Origin: a virus
Reading direction: 5' to 3' (one strand)
IMG/VR virus record: IMGVR_UViG_3300048837_000440
Location: 1 to 24,670 of that record
DNA: 24,670 nt
This document shows, one piece after another, positions 12,747-20,447 of the stretch. The position numbers were made by a program, and so were the translations under genes. The stretch's first letter is position 1, and the number at the start of each line of letters is the position of its first letter. Below the pieces are notes generated by a model that saw only the letters and a list, made by a program, of their open reading frames with translations, was not told where the DNA came from and did not search any database.

Positions 12747-14101
12747 TCAACGACGGCGCGGCAATCGCCTACGCGCCGCAGCCAGGGCCACAGACTGCGC
12801 TGCTGTCCTGCCCGCTTCCCGACGTCCTGTTCGGAGGCGCGCGCGGCGGCGGCAAGACCTACGCCCTGCTCGGGGACTTCCTGCAGCACGCCACGCTATA
12901 CGGAAAGGGCGCGAAGGGAATCATGTTCCGCCGCACCTACGATGAGCTCGACGAGGTCAAGGCGCAGGCGCAGGACATCTACCCGCTGATTGGCGCAGTC
13001 TGGAAGGAGAGCAAGAGCACCTGGTACTTCCCGAACGGAGCCCAGCTCAAGCTGCGGTACCTGAAACGAGACGAGGACGCGAGCCACTACCAGGGCCACC
13101 AATACACATGGGTCGGCATCGACGAGGCCGGCAACTTCCCTAGCCCGGACCCGATCGACAAGCTGCGCGCGACCCTGCGCTCGAAGCTGGGCGTTCCGAC
13201 GTTCATGCGGCTCACCGCCAATCCTGGCGGCCCTGGGCATGCGTGGCTGAAGGCGCGCTACATCGACCCGGCGCCGCCCATGACGCCGCACCAATGCCAG
13301 ACCTCTGGCATCTGGCGCGTGTTCATCCCATCGCGGCTGGCAGACAACGCGATCCTATCGGCCAACGACCCGACCTACGAGCAACGCATCCGCGGCTCAG
13401 GCCCTGCGTGGCTGGTGCAGGCGTGGCTCATGGGGGACTGGAACGCGACCCCCGAGGGCGGGATCTGGAAAGCCGCATGGTTTAAGCGCTACGGCACGGC
13501 CCCGGCAGCGGGCGCGATCGTCATGTCGATCGACACGGCCTACAAGCCGAAGCAGGTCAACGACCCATCGGTGTGCACGGTATGGAAAATCACGCAGACC
13601 GGGTACTACCTGCTCGAGGTCTGGCGCGACCGTGTGGACTACCCGACTCTCAAGCATACGGTCGCCAACATCGCTGCAAAGTGGAATCCCGAGGCGGTGC
13701 TCATCGAGGACAAGGCCAGCGGCCAGTCGTTGATCCAGGAGCTGCGCGCGTCTACCCGCATCCCGTGCATCGCCATCGAGCCCGAGGGGGACAAGGTCAG
13801 CCGGGCAGTCGGGGTTGCCTCCACCTTCGAGGCTGGCCTGGTGTTCCTGCCCAAACTTGCCCCTTGGCTGCTGGACTACGAGATCGAGTGCACCATCTTC
13901 CCGCTTGCGCCGAACGACGACCAGGTCGACTCTACCTCGCAATTCCTCAAGTGGGCGCACAAGCACGTGCCGGCCATTCAGGCCGTCGGGGCAGGCCCAC
14001 GCGATTCCGGCAGTGCCTTCGGTGAGACCGGGTCACAGGTTGACGAGTCCCGGGGCTTCGGCACAGTACGTGGCAATACCGACTTCACCGGATTCAACTG
14101 A
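12713..14101 (+). CDS. terL: Terminase large subunit
   Basis: This 462-aa packaging motor has a Walker A GGARGGGKT (residues 41-49), Walker B WVGIDEAG (133-140, with D137 and catalytic E138), and TANPGG (168-173) as a likely coupling motif. A C-terminal RNase H-like nuclease domain has acidic residues in SIDTAYK (D274), IEDKASG (E332/D333) and NDDQVDST (D403, D406). It cuts concatemeric DNA and pumps it into the prohead through the portal encoded just downstream. It starts inside the small-subunit gene and ends one base before the portal ATG. The packaging type (cos, pac or other) cannot be decided from this sequence. Confidence 0.95.
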   Translation: MGANLREAVRLVNDGAAIAYAPQPGPQTALLSCPLPDVLFGGARGGGKTYALLGDFLQHATLYGKGAKGIMFRRTYDELDEVKAQAQDIYPLIGAVWKESKSTWYFPNGAQLKLRYLKRDEDASHYQGHQYTWVGIDEAGNFPSPDPIDKLRATLRSKLGVPTFMRLTANPGGPGHAWLKARYIDPAPPMTPHQCQTSGIWRVFIPSRLADNAILSANDPTYEQRIRGSGPAWLVQAWLMGDWNATPEGGIWKAAWFKRYGTAPAAGAIVMSIDTAYKPKQVNDPSVCTVWKITQTGYYLLEVWRDRVDYPTLKHTVANIAAKWNPEAVLIEDKASGQSLIQELRASTRIPCIAIEPEGDKVSRAVGVASTFEAGLVFLPKLAPWLLDYEIECTIFPLAPNDDQVDSTSQFLKWAHKHVPAIQAVGAGPRDSGSAFGETGSQVDESRGFGTVRGNTDFTGFN

Positions 14102-14102
14102 T

Positions 14103-15635
14103 ATGGCCGACGACCAGAAGCCCGTCCCCCAACCGTCCCTGCAGGAAGCCTCTCAGCACGGGAAGGGCGACGTCATCCCGGAGAACGTGTCCATCGGGAC
14201 CACGCTGGGCGGCTTCGTCGAGTACCTGACCCCCACCGACAGCGTCCTCAAGCAGAAGGGCGGCTCGCTCGCGGTCTACAAGGAGGTCCTGCGCGACGAC
14301 CAGGTGAAGTCGGTGTTCGAGCAGCGCCGGCGCGCCGTGGTGAGCGCGGACTGGATCGTCGAGCCGGGCGCGGATGATGCCGCCAGCAAGGCCGCCGCCG
14401 ATGCGCTGACCGAGAACCTCGACGAGATTGGCTGGGACCGCATCACAGACCGCCAGCTCTACGGCATCTTCTACGGCTACTCGGTGGCCGAGATCATGTG
14501 GGAGCCGCGCGACAACCTGGTGCGGTTCAAGGACATCAAGGTCCGCGACCGCTCCCGCTTCGTGTTCGACCGCGAGCACCACGTCTACCTCAAGGTCGAC
14601 GAGCGCTACGAGCGCATGCCCGACCGCAAGTTCTGGACGGTCAGCACTGGCGCCGACCACGACGACGAGCCGTATGGCCTTGGCCTCGGGCACTGGCTCT
14701 ACTGGCCGGTGTGGTTCAAGCGCAACGACATCAAGTTCTGGCTCGTGTTCCTCGAGAAGTTCGGCCAGCCCACGCCGACGGCGAAGATCCCGGCCGGCAA
14801 GATGGAGGACGCATCGTTCCGGGCGAAGGCGCTCAACGCGCTGCGCGCGATCACCACCGACTCGGCCGTGCTGCTGCCGGAAGGCGTCGAGGTCGATCTG
14901 CTCGAGGCCGCGCGCTCCGGCGCCGCGGACTACGAGGGCATGTGCAAGGCGATGGACGCCGCCATCGCCAAGATCATCCTCAGCCAGACCATGACCACCG
15001 ACAACGGGTCGAGCCGGTCGCAGGCCGAGGTGCACCAGGGCGTGGCCGACAAGGTCGTGAAGGCCGACGCAGACCTGGTGTGCGAGTCGTTCAACAACGG
15101 CCCGGTCAAGTGGTGGTGCGAGTGGAACTTCCCCGGCGCTCTTCCCCCGCGCGTGCGCCGCATCACAGAGCCGCCGGAGGACCTGAGCAAGCGCGCCGAC
15201 CGTGACGCGAAGATCAAGCAGCTCGGGTACGAGCCCACCGAGGAATACGTCCGCGAGACCTACGGCGACGGCTGGGTGAAGTCGCAGAACGCGGAGCGCA
15301 TGCTCGCGGCGCTCACCGGCGGCCCTCAAGGCGGTGCCGACGACAACGCCGACTTCGCGGAGACCGCATTGCTCGCCACCATCAAGGCGATCAACCGGAA
15401 CGACCAGCGGGCGCTAGTTGCTGCTGCCGGACGGCTGGCATCGCAGCACAGCGACGTGGTCGGCGGGCGGGTAATGGCGCTGCTGGCCGCCGCGGCTGAC
15501 TCGCAGGACTACAGCGAGTTCAAGGACAAGCTGATCGAGATGGCTGGCGAGGTGCCTGACCAGAAGGCGGTGGACAAAGTGCGCCACGCCAACATCTTCG
15601 CGCGCATGTTCGGGCGCTTCCGGGCACAGAAGTAA
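14103..15635 (+). CDS. Mu gp29-like portal protein (DUF935)
   Basis: This 510-aa protein matches the DUF935 portal family of Mu-like phages: VYKEVLRDDQVKSVFEQRRR with AVVSADWIVEPG at ~60-90, IFYGYSVAEIMWEP at ~120-135, then KFWLVFLEKFGQPTPTAKIP and ILSQTMTTDNGSSRSQAEVH. Portals form the dodecameric vertex ring through which DNA enters and leaves. I start at the ATG at 14103; a longer in-frame reading overlaps the terminase gene and looks non-coding. It is followed 12 bases later by the gpF-like head protein, as in Mu. Confidence 0.93.
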   Translation: MADDQKPVPQPSLQEASQHGKGDVIPENVSIGTTLGGFVEYLTPTDSVLKQKGGSLAVYKEVLRDDQVKSVFEQRRRAVVSADWIVEPGADDAASKAAADALTENLDEIGWDRITDRQLYGIFYGYSVAEIMWEPRDNLVRFKDIKVRDRSRFVFDREHHVYLKVDERYERMPDRKFWTVSTGADHDDEPYGLGLGHWLYWPVWFKRNDIKFWLVFLEKFGQPTPTAKIPAGKMEDASFRAKALNALRAITTDSAVLLPEGVEVDLLEAARSGAADYEGMCKAMDAAIAKIILSQTMTTDNGSSRSQAEVHQGVADKVVKADADLVCESFNNGPVKWWCEWNFPGALPPRVRRITEPPEDLSKRADRDAKIKQLGYEPTEEYVRETYGDGWVKSQNAERMLAALTGGPQGGADDNADFAETALLATIKAINRNDQRALVAAAGRLASQHSDVVGGRVMALLAAAADSQDYSEFKDKLIEMAGEVPDQKAVDKVRHANIFARMFGRFRAQK

Positions 15636-15647
15636 GGGAGGTCCCAC

Positions 15648-17087
15648 GTGGACCTGACTGACCTGTCACGAGGCCTCGACGCGCCGCGCGACGACGCATT
15701 CGACGTGACCCCGGAGGACGCCCTGCGCTACTGGCGCGGGAAGGGCCTGCGCACCACCTGGGGCTATGGCGACATGGCGGCCGATGAGCACCGGGTGGCC
15801 TTCACCGTGGCGAAGATGATGGACACGGACCTGCTCAAGGACGTGTACGACAGCCTCGACGAGGCAATCGCCCAGGGCGTGCCGTTCCGGCAATGGGCCG
15901 ACGAGATGATCCCGCTGCTGCGCACCCGCGGGTGGTATACCGACGGCATGGAGTCGGCAACTGGTCGCCCGTACAGGGTCGAGACCATCTTCCGCACCAA
16001 CCTGCAGAGCGCCTACGCCCAGGGCCAGTGGGATCTGATCGAAGCGCAGGCAGCCGAGGCGCCCTTCCTGCTCTACGACGCCGTCGACGACTTCCGCACG
16101 CGGCCCGAGCACGCAGCGTGGGATGGCACCGTCCTGCCGGTCACGTCGACCTGGTGGCGCACGCACACCCCGCCCTGCGGCTACAACTGCCGCTGCGGCG
16201 TGGTCCAGCTCGACCGAGACGACGTCGAGGCCCTTGGGCTTGAGGTGAAAGCCCGCTCGCCACGCGTCGAGTACCGCGACTGGAAGAACCCCCGCACCGG
16301 GCAGACCGAGCGAATCCCGGTCGGCGTTGACCCCGGCTTCGGGCAGGCGGCAGTCGAGCGGGTGGCGCGCATCGAGCGCCTGCACGGCGAGAAGATCCGG
16401 GCCATGACGCGCGAGCTGCGCCAGGCCGCACAAGCTGGGGCCGCTGCAACCGCAGTCGCCTGCTTGGCGGCGACTGCGGCTGTGGTGGCACGCGAGCGGG
16501 CCGAGCGGCTCGGGGATGCAGCCTCGGCCTATGTGCGGGAGAAGGGGGTCCAGGCAGGCAACAGCATCGAGTACGCGGTGGTGTTCGACGAGGACACGGG
16601 CGCCGAGATCCTGCGCAAGCGCGGCGGGAGGTCGCACGTCAACTTCAACGAGGAGCAGGTCGGCGCAATGCGGGCGGCGGGCGGCGCGGTCATGTACCAC
16701 AACCACCCGAGCGGCTACTCCCTGTCGTCTGCCGACCTCCTGTTCGGCAAATCCGCCGGCCTGCGGCGCATCGTGGCGGTGTCCAATGACCACAGCAGCG
16801 AGTACCACGCCAGCGAGTTCGGCGATGCCGACAGGATCAAGGCGGCCTCCAAGGCTGCAGATGCTTTCGTCTACGACCGTGTCGGAGAGCTGCACAGGCG
16901 CGGCCTGCTCAACAGCGAGCAGGCAAACCACCTGCATAGCCACCTGGTCAACGTCCTGATCGGCCAGACCGGGCTGGTCAAGTACGAGGCCCGCATCCTG
17001 CCGCCAGTCGTAAAGGACGCCATGCCCATCGCTGGCCTGCGCTACGATCAATGGCTTACCGAATGGAGGAAGTCATGGGCACCATAG
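15648..17087 (+). CDS. Mu gpF-like head morphogenesis protein fused to a JAMM-like domain
   Basis: This 479-aa protein starts at a GTG with GGGAGG upstream. Residues ~1-190 are the Mu gpF/SPP1 gp7-type minor head domain: ETIFRTNLQSAYAQGQW (112-128), RPEHAAWDGTVLPV (152-165) and the C-x3-C-x-C cluster PPCGYNCRCGV. After a helical, Ala-rich stretch (~245-290) a second domain begins (SIEYAVVFDEDTGAEI). It contains MYHNHPSGYSLSSADLL, with H351, H353, S360 and D363, close to the JAMM/MPN zinc-protease motif though the H-to-S spacing is one residue shorter than in RadC or Rpn11. gpF-type proteins enter the capsid, so this domain could be delivered with the DNA. C-terminal effector domains on gpF-like proteins are known (MuF polymorphic toxins). 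Confidence 0.88.
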   Translation: MDLTDLSRGLDAPRDDAFDVTPEDALRYWRGKGLRTTWGYGDMAADEHRVAFTVAKMMDTDLLKDVYDSLDEAIAQGVPFRQWADEMIPLLRTRGWYTDGMESATGRPYRVETIFRTNLQSAYAQGQWDLIEAQAAEAPFLLYDAVDDFRTRPEHAAWDGTVLPVTSTWWRTHTPPCGYNCRCGVVQLDRDDVEALGLEVKARSPRVEYRDWKNPRTGQTERIPVGVDPGFGQAAVERVARIERLHGEKIRAMTRELRQAAQAGAAATAVACLAATAAVVARERAERLGDAASAYVREKGVQAGNSIEYAVVFDEDTGAEILRKRGGRSHVNFNEEQVGAMRAAGGAVMYHNHPSGYSLSSADLLFGKSAGLRRIVAVSNDHSSEYHASEFGDADRIKAASKAADAFVYDRVGELHRRGLLNSEQANHLHSHLVNVLIGQTGLVKYEARILPPVVKDAMPIAGLRYDQWLTEWRKSWAP

Positions 17088-17239
17088 ACCTTGAGGTCGG
17101 CCCCTACGACACACCTGACGCGCTGCGCGCCGAGATCGAGCGCATCAAGGCGCTACCGCCAAGCCCCGAGCGCGAGCAGTCGCTCGCCGTCCTGCGGGAT
17201 TGGCTGAAACGAGCCACAGGCCAAGCCACCGGAGGCTGA
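17075..17239 (+). CDS. 54-aa hypothetical protein after the gpF-JAMM gene
   Basis: This small acidic/helical protein (MGTIDLEVGPYDTPDALRAE, then ERIKALPPSPEREQSLAVLR) has no recognised family. I choose the ATG at 17075 because GGAGGA stands directly upstream; an in-frame ATG at 17051 lacks such a site. It overlaps the end of the gpF-like gene by 13 bases. Small genes right after MuF-type effectors may encode immunity or chaperone proteins, but nothing in the sequence itself shows this. Confidence 0.6.
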   Translation: MGTIDLEVGPYDTPDALRAEIERIKALPPSPEREQSLAVLRDWLKRATGQATGG

Positions 17240-17241
17240 CC

Positions 17242-18273
17242 ATGCGTTGCCCGCACTGCGGATCTTCGAAATACGGCAAGCACAAGACCCTCCTATCGGG
17301 GACCGACCAGTTCAGGTGCAAGGCCAAGGAGTGCCGGCAGTTTTTCACCATCGACGCAAAATGCCACCAGGTCGGGCCGGGGGCCAAGAACCGCAAGCTA
17401 TCCGTGCAACACCCCCTCGATCCTGACCTGCCCGTCGAGGAGATCGTCCAGATCCGCAAGCGCCAGTTCGCCAAGCTCGCGCAGGCCGAGGAGTCCCGCA
17501 AGATCATCCCCGTCAAGGTCCCGATGTCCGGCCCCATCGGCATCCTGCACTACGGCGACCCGCACGTTGACGACGACGGCACCGACATCGCCGCGCTCGA
17601 GCGGCATGCCATCCTGGTGCGCGACACCGAGGGCCTGTTCGCCGGCAACGTAGGCGACACCACCAACAACTGGGTCGGACGACTCGCCCGCCTGTACGGC
17701 GAGCAGGGCACCACCGCGCGCATGGCCTGGAAGCTTGCCGAGTGGTGGATTAACCTGCAGAAGGACAAGTGGCTCTACATGATCGGCGGGAACCACGACT
17801 TGTGGTCCGGCGCCGGCGACCCGCTCAACTGGATCACCCGGCAGATCGGCGCCCTGTACCAGTCCAGCGAGGCGCGCATCGGCCTGCACCTGCCTGGCCT
17901 GCAGCGGCAGATCGTGGTCAACGTCCGGCACGACTTCAACGGCCATTCCATGTGGAACCCCGCGCACGGCGTGGGCCGGGCAATCCAGCAGGGCATGTGG
18001 GACGAGATCGCCATCTGCGGCCACCGGCACGTGAGCGGCTACATGATCCTCAAGTCCCCGACGGACGGCCGGGTATGCCACGCGATCCAGGTGGCATCCT
18101 ACAAGCTGTTCGACCGCTACGCCCGCGAGAAGGGCTTCCGCGACCAGAACGTGAGCCCCGCGGTGCTGACCATCATCAACCCGCTGGCGGCCACCGAGGC
18201 CGGACTCATCACGGTGTTTTGGGACATCGACGAGGGCGTGCGGTATCTCAAGTGGCTGAGGGCGAAACGGTGA
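17242..18273 (+). CDS. Calcineurin-like metallophosphoesterase with N-terminal zinc finger
   Basis: This 343-aa protein has an N-terminal zinc ribbon (C3, C6, C26, C31 in MRCPHCGSSK...FRCKAKEC). Its metallophosphoesterase core carries all the usual blocks: GDPH (D106, H108), GNVGD (D139), GGNHD (N184, H185) and GHRH (H261, H263). Such enzymes hydrolyse phosphomono- or diesters with two metal ions. In phages they range from nucleotide phosphatases to DNA-end-processing nucleases, so the substrate is open. GGAGG precedes the ATG. It leads a block with a deoxyribosyltransferase-like protein and a dNTP diphosphohydrolase-like protein, which favours a role in nucleotide or DNA-end metabolism. Confidence 0.88.
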   Translation: MRCPHCGSSKYGKHKTLLSGTDQFRCKAKECRQFFTIDAKCHQVGPGAKNRKLSVQHPLDPDLPVEEIVQIRKRQFAKLAQAEESRKIIPVKVPMSGPIGILHYGDPHVDDDGTDIAALERHAILVRDTEGLFAGNVGDTTNNWVGRLARLYGEQGTTARMAWKLAEWWINLQKDKWLYMIGGNHDLWSGAGDPLNWITRQIGALYQSSEARIGLHLPGLQRQIVVNVRHDFNGHSMWNPAHGVGRAIQQGMWDEIAICGHRHVSGYMILKSPTDGRVCHAIQVASYKLFDRYAREKGFRDQNVSPAVLTIINPLAATEAGLITVFWDIDEGVRYLKWLRAKR

Positions 18274-18632
18274 AGCTGATCTACGTCGCAGGCCCGTACC
18301 GCGGGCCGACCCGAGAGGCCGTCGAGCTCAACATCGCCACCGCGCGCCGCGTTGGCCTGCTGGTGGCCAAGGCCGGGCACGCCCCGGTCATCCCGCACGC
18401 GAACACCGCCGGCTTCGAGCACGTCGCCCACGACCTGCACGATGAATTCTGGCTCGACGCGACGATGGAGATGATGCGCCGGTGCGATGCCGTCGTCCTG
18501 TGTCCAGGGTGGGAGGACAGCAGCGGCACCCGTGCAGAGGTCGAGGAGGCCGGCAAGCTCGGCATCCCGGTCTACCTGTCGGTGACCGACATGCGGGCCG
18601 GGATGGCGCTGCCCGGGTTGGGTAAGGCATGA
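18270..18632 (+). CDS. Nucleoside 2-deoxyribosyltransferase-like protein (DUF4406 type)
   Basis: This 120-aa protein starts at a GTG overlapping the phosphoesterase stop. It shows the pattern of the DUF4406/nucleoside deoxyribosyltransferase group: IYVAGPYRGPTREAVELNIA at the N-terminus, VIPHANT, DEFWLDATMEMMRRCDAVVL at ~58-77 and PGWEDSSGTRAEVEEA at ~79-94, where the Glu pair and SxGTxxE loop are typical. Known relatives exchange or hydrolyse bases on deoxynucleosides or nucleotides. Its stop overlaps the ATG of the next gene, a dATP/dGTP diphosphohydrolase-like protein, suggesting joint action on the dNTP pool. Confidence 0.82.
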   Translation: MKLIYVAGPYRGPTREAVELNIATARRVGLLVAKAGHAPVIPHANTAGFEHVAHDLHDEFWLDATMEMMRRCDAVVLCPGWEDSSGTRAEVEEAGKLGIPVYLSVTDMRAGMALPGLGKA

Positions 18633-19120
18633 ACGACCTGCCGCCGCGCGCGCTCCCCGACGACCACGAGGCGCTGACCTTCGGCCCCATCGAGGTCCGC
18701 AAGGCCACAAACCCGAAGGACGCCATCGGCATCCGCAAGCTGGCGTTCTCGGTCCTGCCCTGGCGCGTCCTGACCGGCGTGGCGCTGGCCATGATGGAAG
18801 GTGCGGCCAAGTACGGCCGGCACAACTACCGCGCGAGCGGCGTGCGCGCCTCGGTCTACTTCGACGCCGTGGTCGCCCGCCACCTGTCCGACTGGTGGGA
18901 AGGCACCGACATCGACCCGGACTCGGGCCTGCACCACGTCGACAAGGCCATCGCCGGCCTCATGGTCATGCGCGACTCGATGCTGCAGGGCAATTTCGTG
19001 GACGACCGCCCACCGCGCGGCGGCCTGGACATGGCCGAGCTCAACCGGCAGGCGGCCGAGATCCTGGCGCAGCACGCCGACAAGCGCCCGCACCACTGGA
19101 CCATCAACGACGAGGTGTAG
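18629..19120 (+). CDS. dATP/dGTP diphosphohydrolase-like protein (DUF5664/MazZ-like)
   Basis: This 163-aa protein matches the phage family annotated as dATP/dGTP diphosphohydrolase N-terminal (DUF5664): NPKDAIGIRKLAFSVLPWRV (residues ~28-47), AMMEGAAKYGRHNYRASGVR with ASVYFDA, RHLSDWWEGTDIDPDSGLHH and a helix with VDKAIAGLMVMRDSM. The E-x2-K-Y-G and H-x-D-x-A pattern is MazG-like, as expected for metal-dependent removal of pyrophosphate from a purine dNTP. The related MazZ feeds dGMP to 2-aminoadenine synthesis in some phages. PurZ and DatZ are not in this window, so that pathway is not shown. It overlaps its upstream neighbour by four bases. Confidence 0.85.
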   Translation: MNDLPPRALPDDHEALTFGPIEVRKATNPKDAIGIRKLAFSVLPWRVLTGVALAMMEGAAKYGRHNYRASGVRASVYFDAVVARHLSDWWEGTDIDPDSGLHHVDKAIAGLMVMRDSMLQGNFVDDRPPRGGLDMAELNRQAAEILAQHADKRPHHWTINDEV

Positions 19121-19122
19121 CC

Positions 19123-19407
19123 ATGGCCAAGATCGTCCCCCTTGAGAGCGACCAGGCCGACCTGGTCGAGGTGCTCGAGGAGTTCCTCGAGCTCGCGCGC
19201 AAGGGCGAGATCATCGGGCTGGTCGGGGTCTACATCGAGCGCAACGACGGATTCTATGACCACCGTCCGCTCTACGCCGGCGACGTCGGTGCGGGCTGGC
19301 GAACAACCCGCGACCGACTTGCCGCCCTGCAGAAGAAGATCGCCCGCGACTGCGACCACGACGAGGAGTGGGACGAATTCCTCAGCGACGACGGCGAGGA
19401 GGAGTAG
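19123..19407 (+). CDS. Acidic hypothetical protein, 94 aa
   Basis: This small protein begins MAKIVPLESDQADLVEVLEE and ends in a very acidic tail (CDHDEEWDEFLSDDGEEE). The centre (GLVGVYIERNDGFYDHRP) could be a beta-hairpin. No family is recognised. GAGGTG, inside the previous stop region, serves as ribosome site. It is the last gene of the rightward operon; its final 26 bases overlap the end of the leftward gene 19382-19759 in tail-to-tail orientation, and no clear terminator separates the two transcription units. Confidence 0.75.
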   Translation: MAKIVPLESDQADLVEVLEEFLELARKGEIIGLVGVYIERNDGFYDHRPLYAGDVGAGWRTTRDRLAALQKKIARDCDHDEEWDEFLSDDGEEE

Positions 19408-19759
19408 GCGCCCGGGTCCGCCAGCTCGCCGGCTCCATGTCGCGCGCGTAGGTCTGCACGCGGTCGCCCTCGGCCCACACGCGTAGGTACCAGGCGTGCC
19501 GGTCGTGGTCGGCCTTCTGGATGCTGCCCTTAAAGTTCTGGTAGTCGATCTTGAGTGCGCGCTCGGACAACGCTTTCGACACATCCTCCCGCGCCACATG
19601 AGCCCGCCAGCGGTAGTCGGCCGTGTTGTCCTCCCACACCTGGGCCTCCGGGAACACCGCCTTGATGTCGCCGCGCAGCCGCGCGCGCACCAGGAGCGTG
19701 TCCTTGCACTCGCGGTGCGCAACGATCGACAGCATCGCATCTGACAAAAACACCCACAT
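19382..19759 (-). CDS. Conserved phage hypothetical protein, 125 aa
   Basis: The protein starts MWVFLSDAMLSIVAHRECKD and has ARLRGDIKAVFPEAQVWEDN, ADYRWRAHVAREDV, KIDYQNFKGSI and HAWYLRVWAEGD. I recognise this as a recurrent small phage protein of unknown function. The C-terminus is basic and Pro-rich (RTRAPTPPRRRR). GGAGGTG precedes the ATG at 19759. It is the last gene of the long leftward accessory operon, directly after the SGNH hydrolase, and converges on the rightward late operon with a 26-base overlap. Confidence 0.78.
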   Translation of the reverse strand: MWVFLSDAMLSIVAHRECKDTLLVRARLRGDIKAVFPEAQVWEDNTADYRWRAHVAREDVSKALSERALKIDYQNFKGSIQKADHDRHAWYLRVWAEGDRVQTYARDMEPASWRTRAPTPPRRRR

Positions 19760-19760
19760 A

Positions 19761-20447
19761 TCACACCTCCGGTCGGGCTTCGGCCCGCTGTTGTTGTTGG
19801 TTCGCGCGCTTGTATGCCGCGCGCAGGGCCTCGATCCAGATGGCATAGCCCGCGGCATTGGGGTGCACACCATCCACGAATAGTGCCGGGTCGGCAAGGG
19901 CCGCATGCGTGTCCACGTAGACGCACCCCGGCCGGCTCGCGCAGATCTCCCGGATCGCGCTGTTGGCCTCGAGGATGGCCACCGCGTCTGCCCGCTCAAC
20001 GTAGGCCGGCATGATGCCGCTCCACACCAGCGGCCGGTCGCTCGGGATGGCTGCGGAGATCTGGCGCAGTCGGTCCTCGAGGCCGGCTGTCTGCCCGCGC
20101 CCGATGTCATTGATGCCGACCAGGAGGAACACCACGCCGGCGCGGTCGAGCGACCGATAGGCCGGCAGGTTACCGAGCAGCTCGGACGTCGTTGCCGACC
20201 CGATCCCGTAGTTCACCGCATAGGGCGCCACCGCTGCGGTCGCCAGGCCCTGGGTAATGCTGTCGCCCAGGAAGATCGCGGCGCCGGCCGGCACGGAGGC
20301 GTCCATGGCCCGGTGGTAGATCATCATCCGCTCGCCGTGCTGATTCACCTGCGCCGGCTCGCTGGCCTCGGTTGGCCCTGCCTGGTGCAGCAGGACGGAC
20401 GCGGCCCACAGAGCGACGGCGAGCATGGACAGCAGCGCGCGCCTCAT
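19761..20447 (-). CDS. Exported SGNH/GDSL hydrolase
   Basis: This 228-aa protein has an N-terminal signal peptide (MRRALLSMLAVALWAASVLL, cleavage probably near residues 23-29). It then has the four SGNH blocks: GDSITQG with nucleophile S63, NYGIGSATTSELL (Gly block), VGINDIG with N113, and DGVHPNAAGY with D192 and H195. It should be a secreted esterase or acetylhydrolase acting in the periplasm or on the cell surface, for example on acetylated lipopolysaccharide or other glycans; the substrate is inference. Its ATG overlaps the stop of the upstream 106-aa gene. An exported surface-modifying enzyme in a phage accessory operon suggests lysogenic conversion, exclusion or receptor modification. 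Confidence 0.9.
   Translation of the reverse strand: MRRALLSMLAVALWAASVLLHQAGPTEASEPAQVNQHGERMMIYHRAMDASVPAGAAIFLGDSITQGLATAAVAPYAVNYGIGSATTSELLGNLPAYRSLDRAGVVFLLVGINDIGRGQTAGLEDRLRQISAAIPSDRPLVWSGIMPAYVERADAVAILEANSAIREICASRPGCVYVDTHAALADPALFVDGVHPNAAGYAIWIEALRAAYKRANQQQQRAEARPEV

Noticed and set aside
13815-14102. N-terminal extension of the portal frame
   Set aside because: It overlaps the conserved nuclease end of the large terminase and has no portal-family similarity; the ATG at 14103 fits the family start.
14094-15329. A 411-codon minus-strand open frame opposite the portal gene
   Set aside because: Shadow of the DUF935 portal, with composition typical of antisense reading and no ribosome site.
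15666-17051. A 461-codon open frame on the minus strand opposite the gpF-like gene
   Set aside because: It is a mirror of a G+C-rich coding strand, resembles no protein I know, and the plus strand carries clear gpF and JAMM-like motifs.
18359-18366. E. coli-type chi octamer GCTGGTGG
   Set aside because: It is expected by chance in G+C-rich coding DNA, and the host and its chi sequence are unknown.
18629-19120. Complete 2-aminoadenine (Z-DNA) biosynthesis
   Set aside because: Only a MazZ-like protein is present. PurZ, an HD-type DatZ and a matching polymerase are not in the window.
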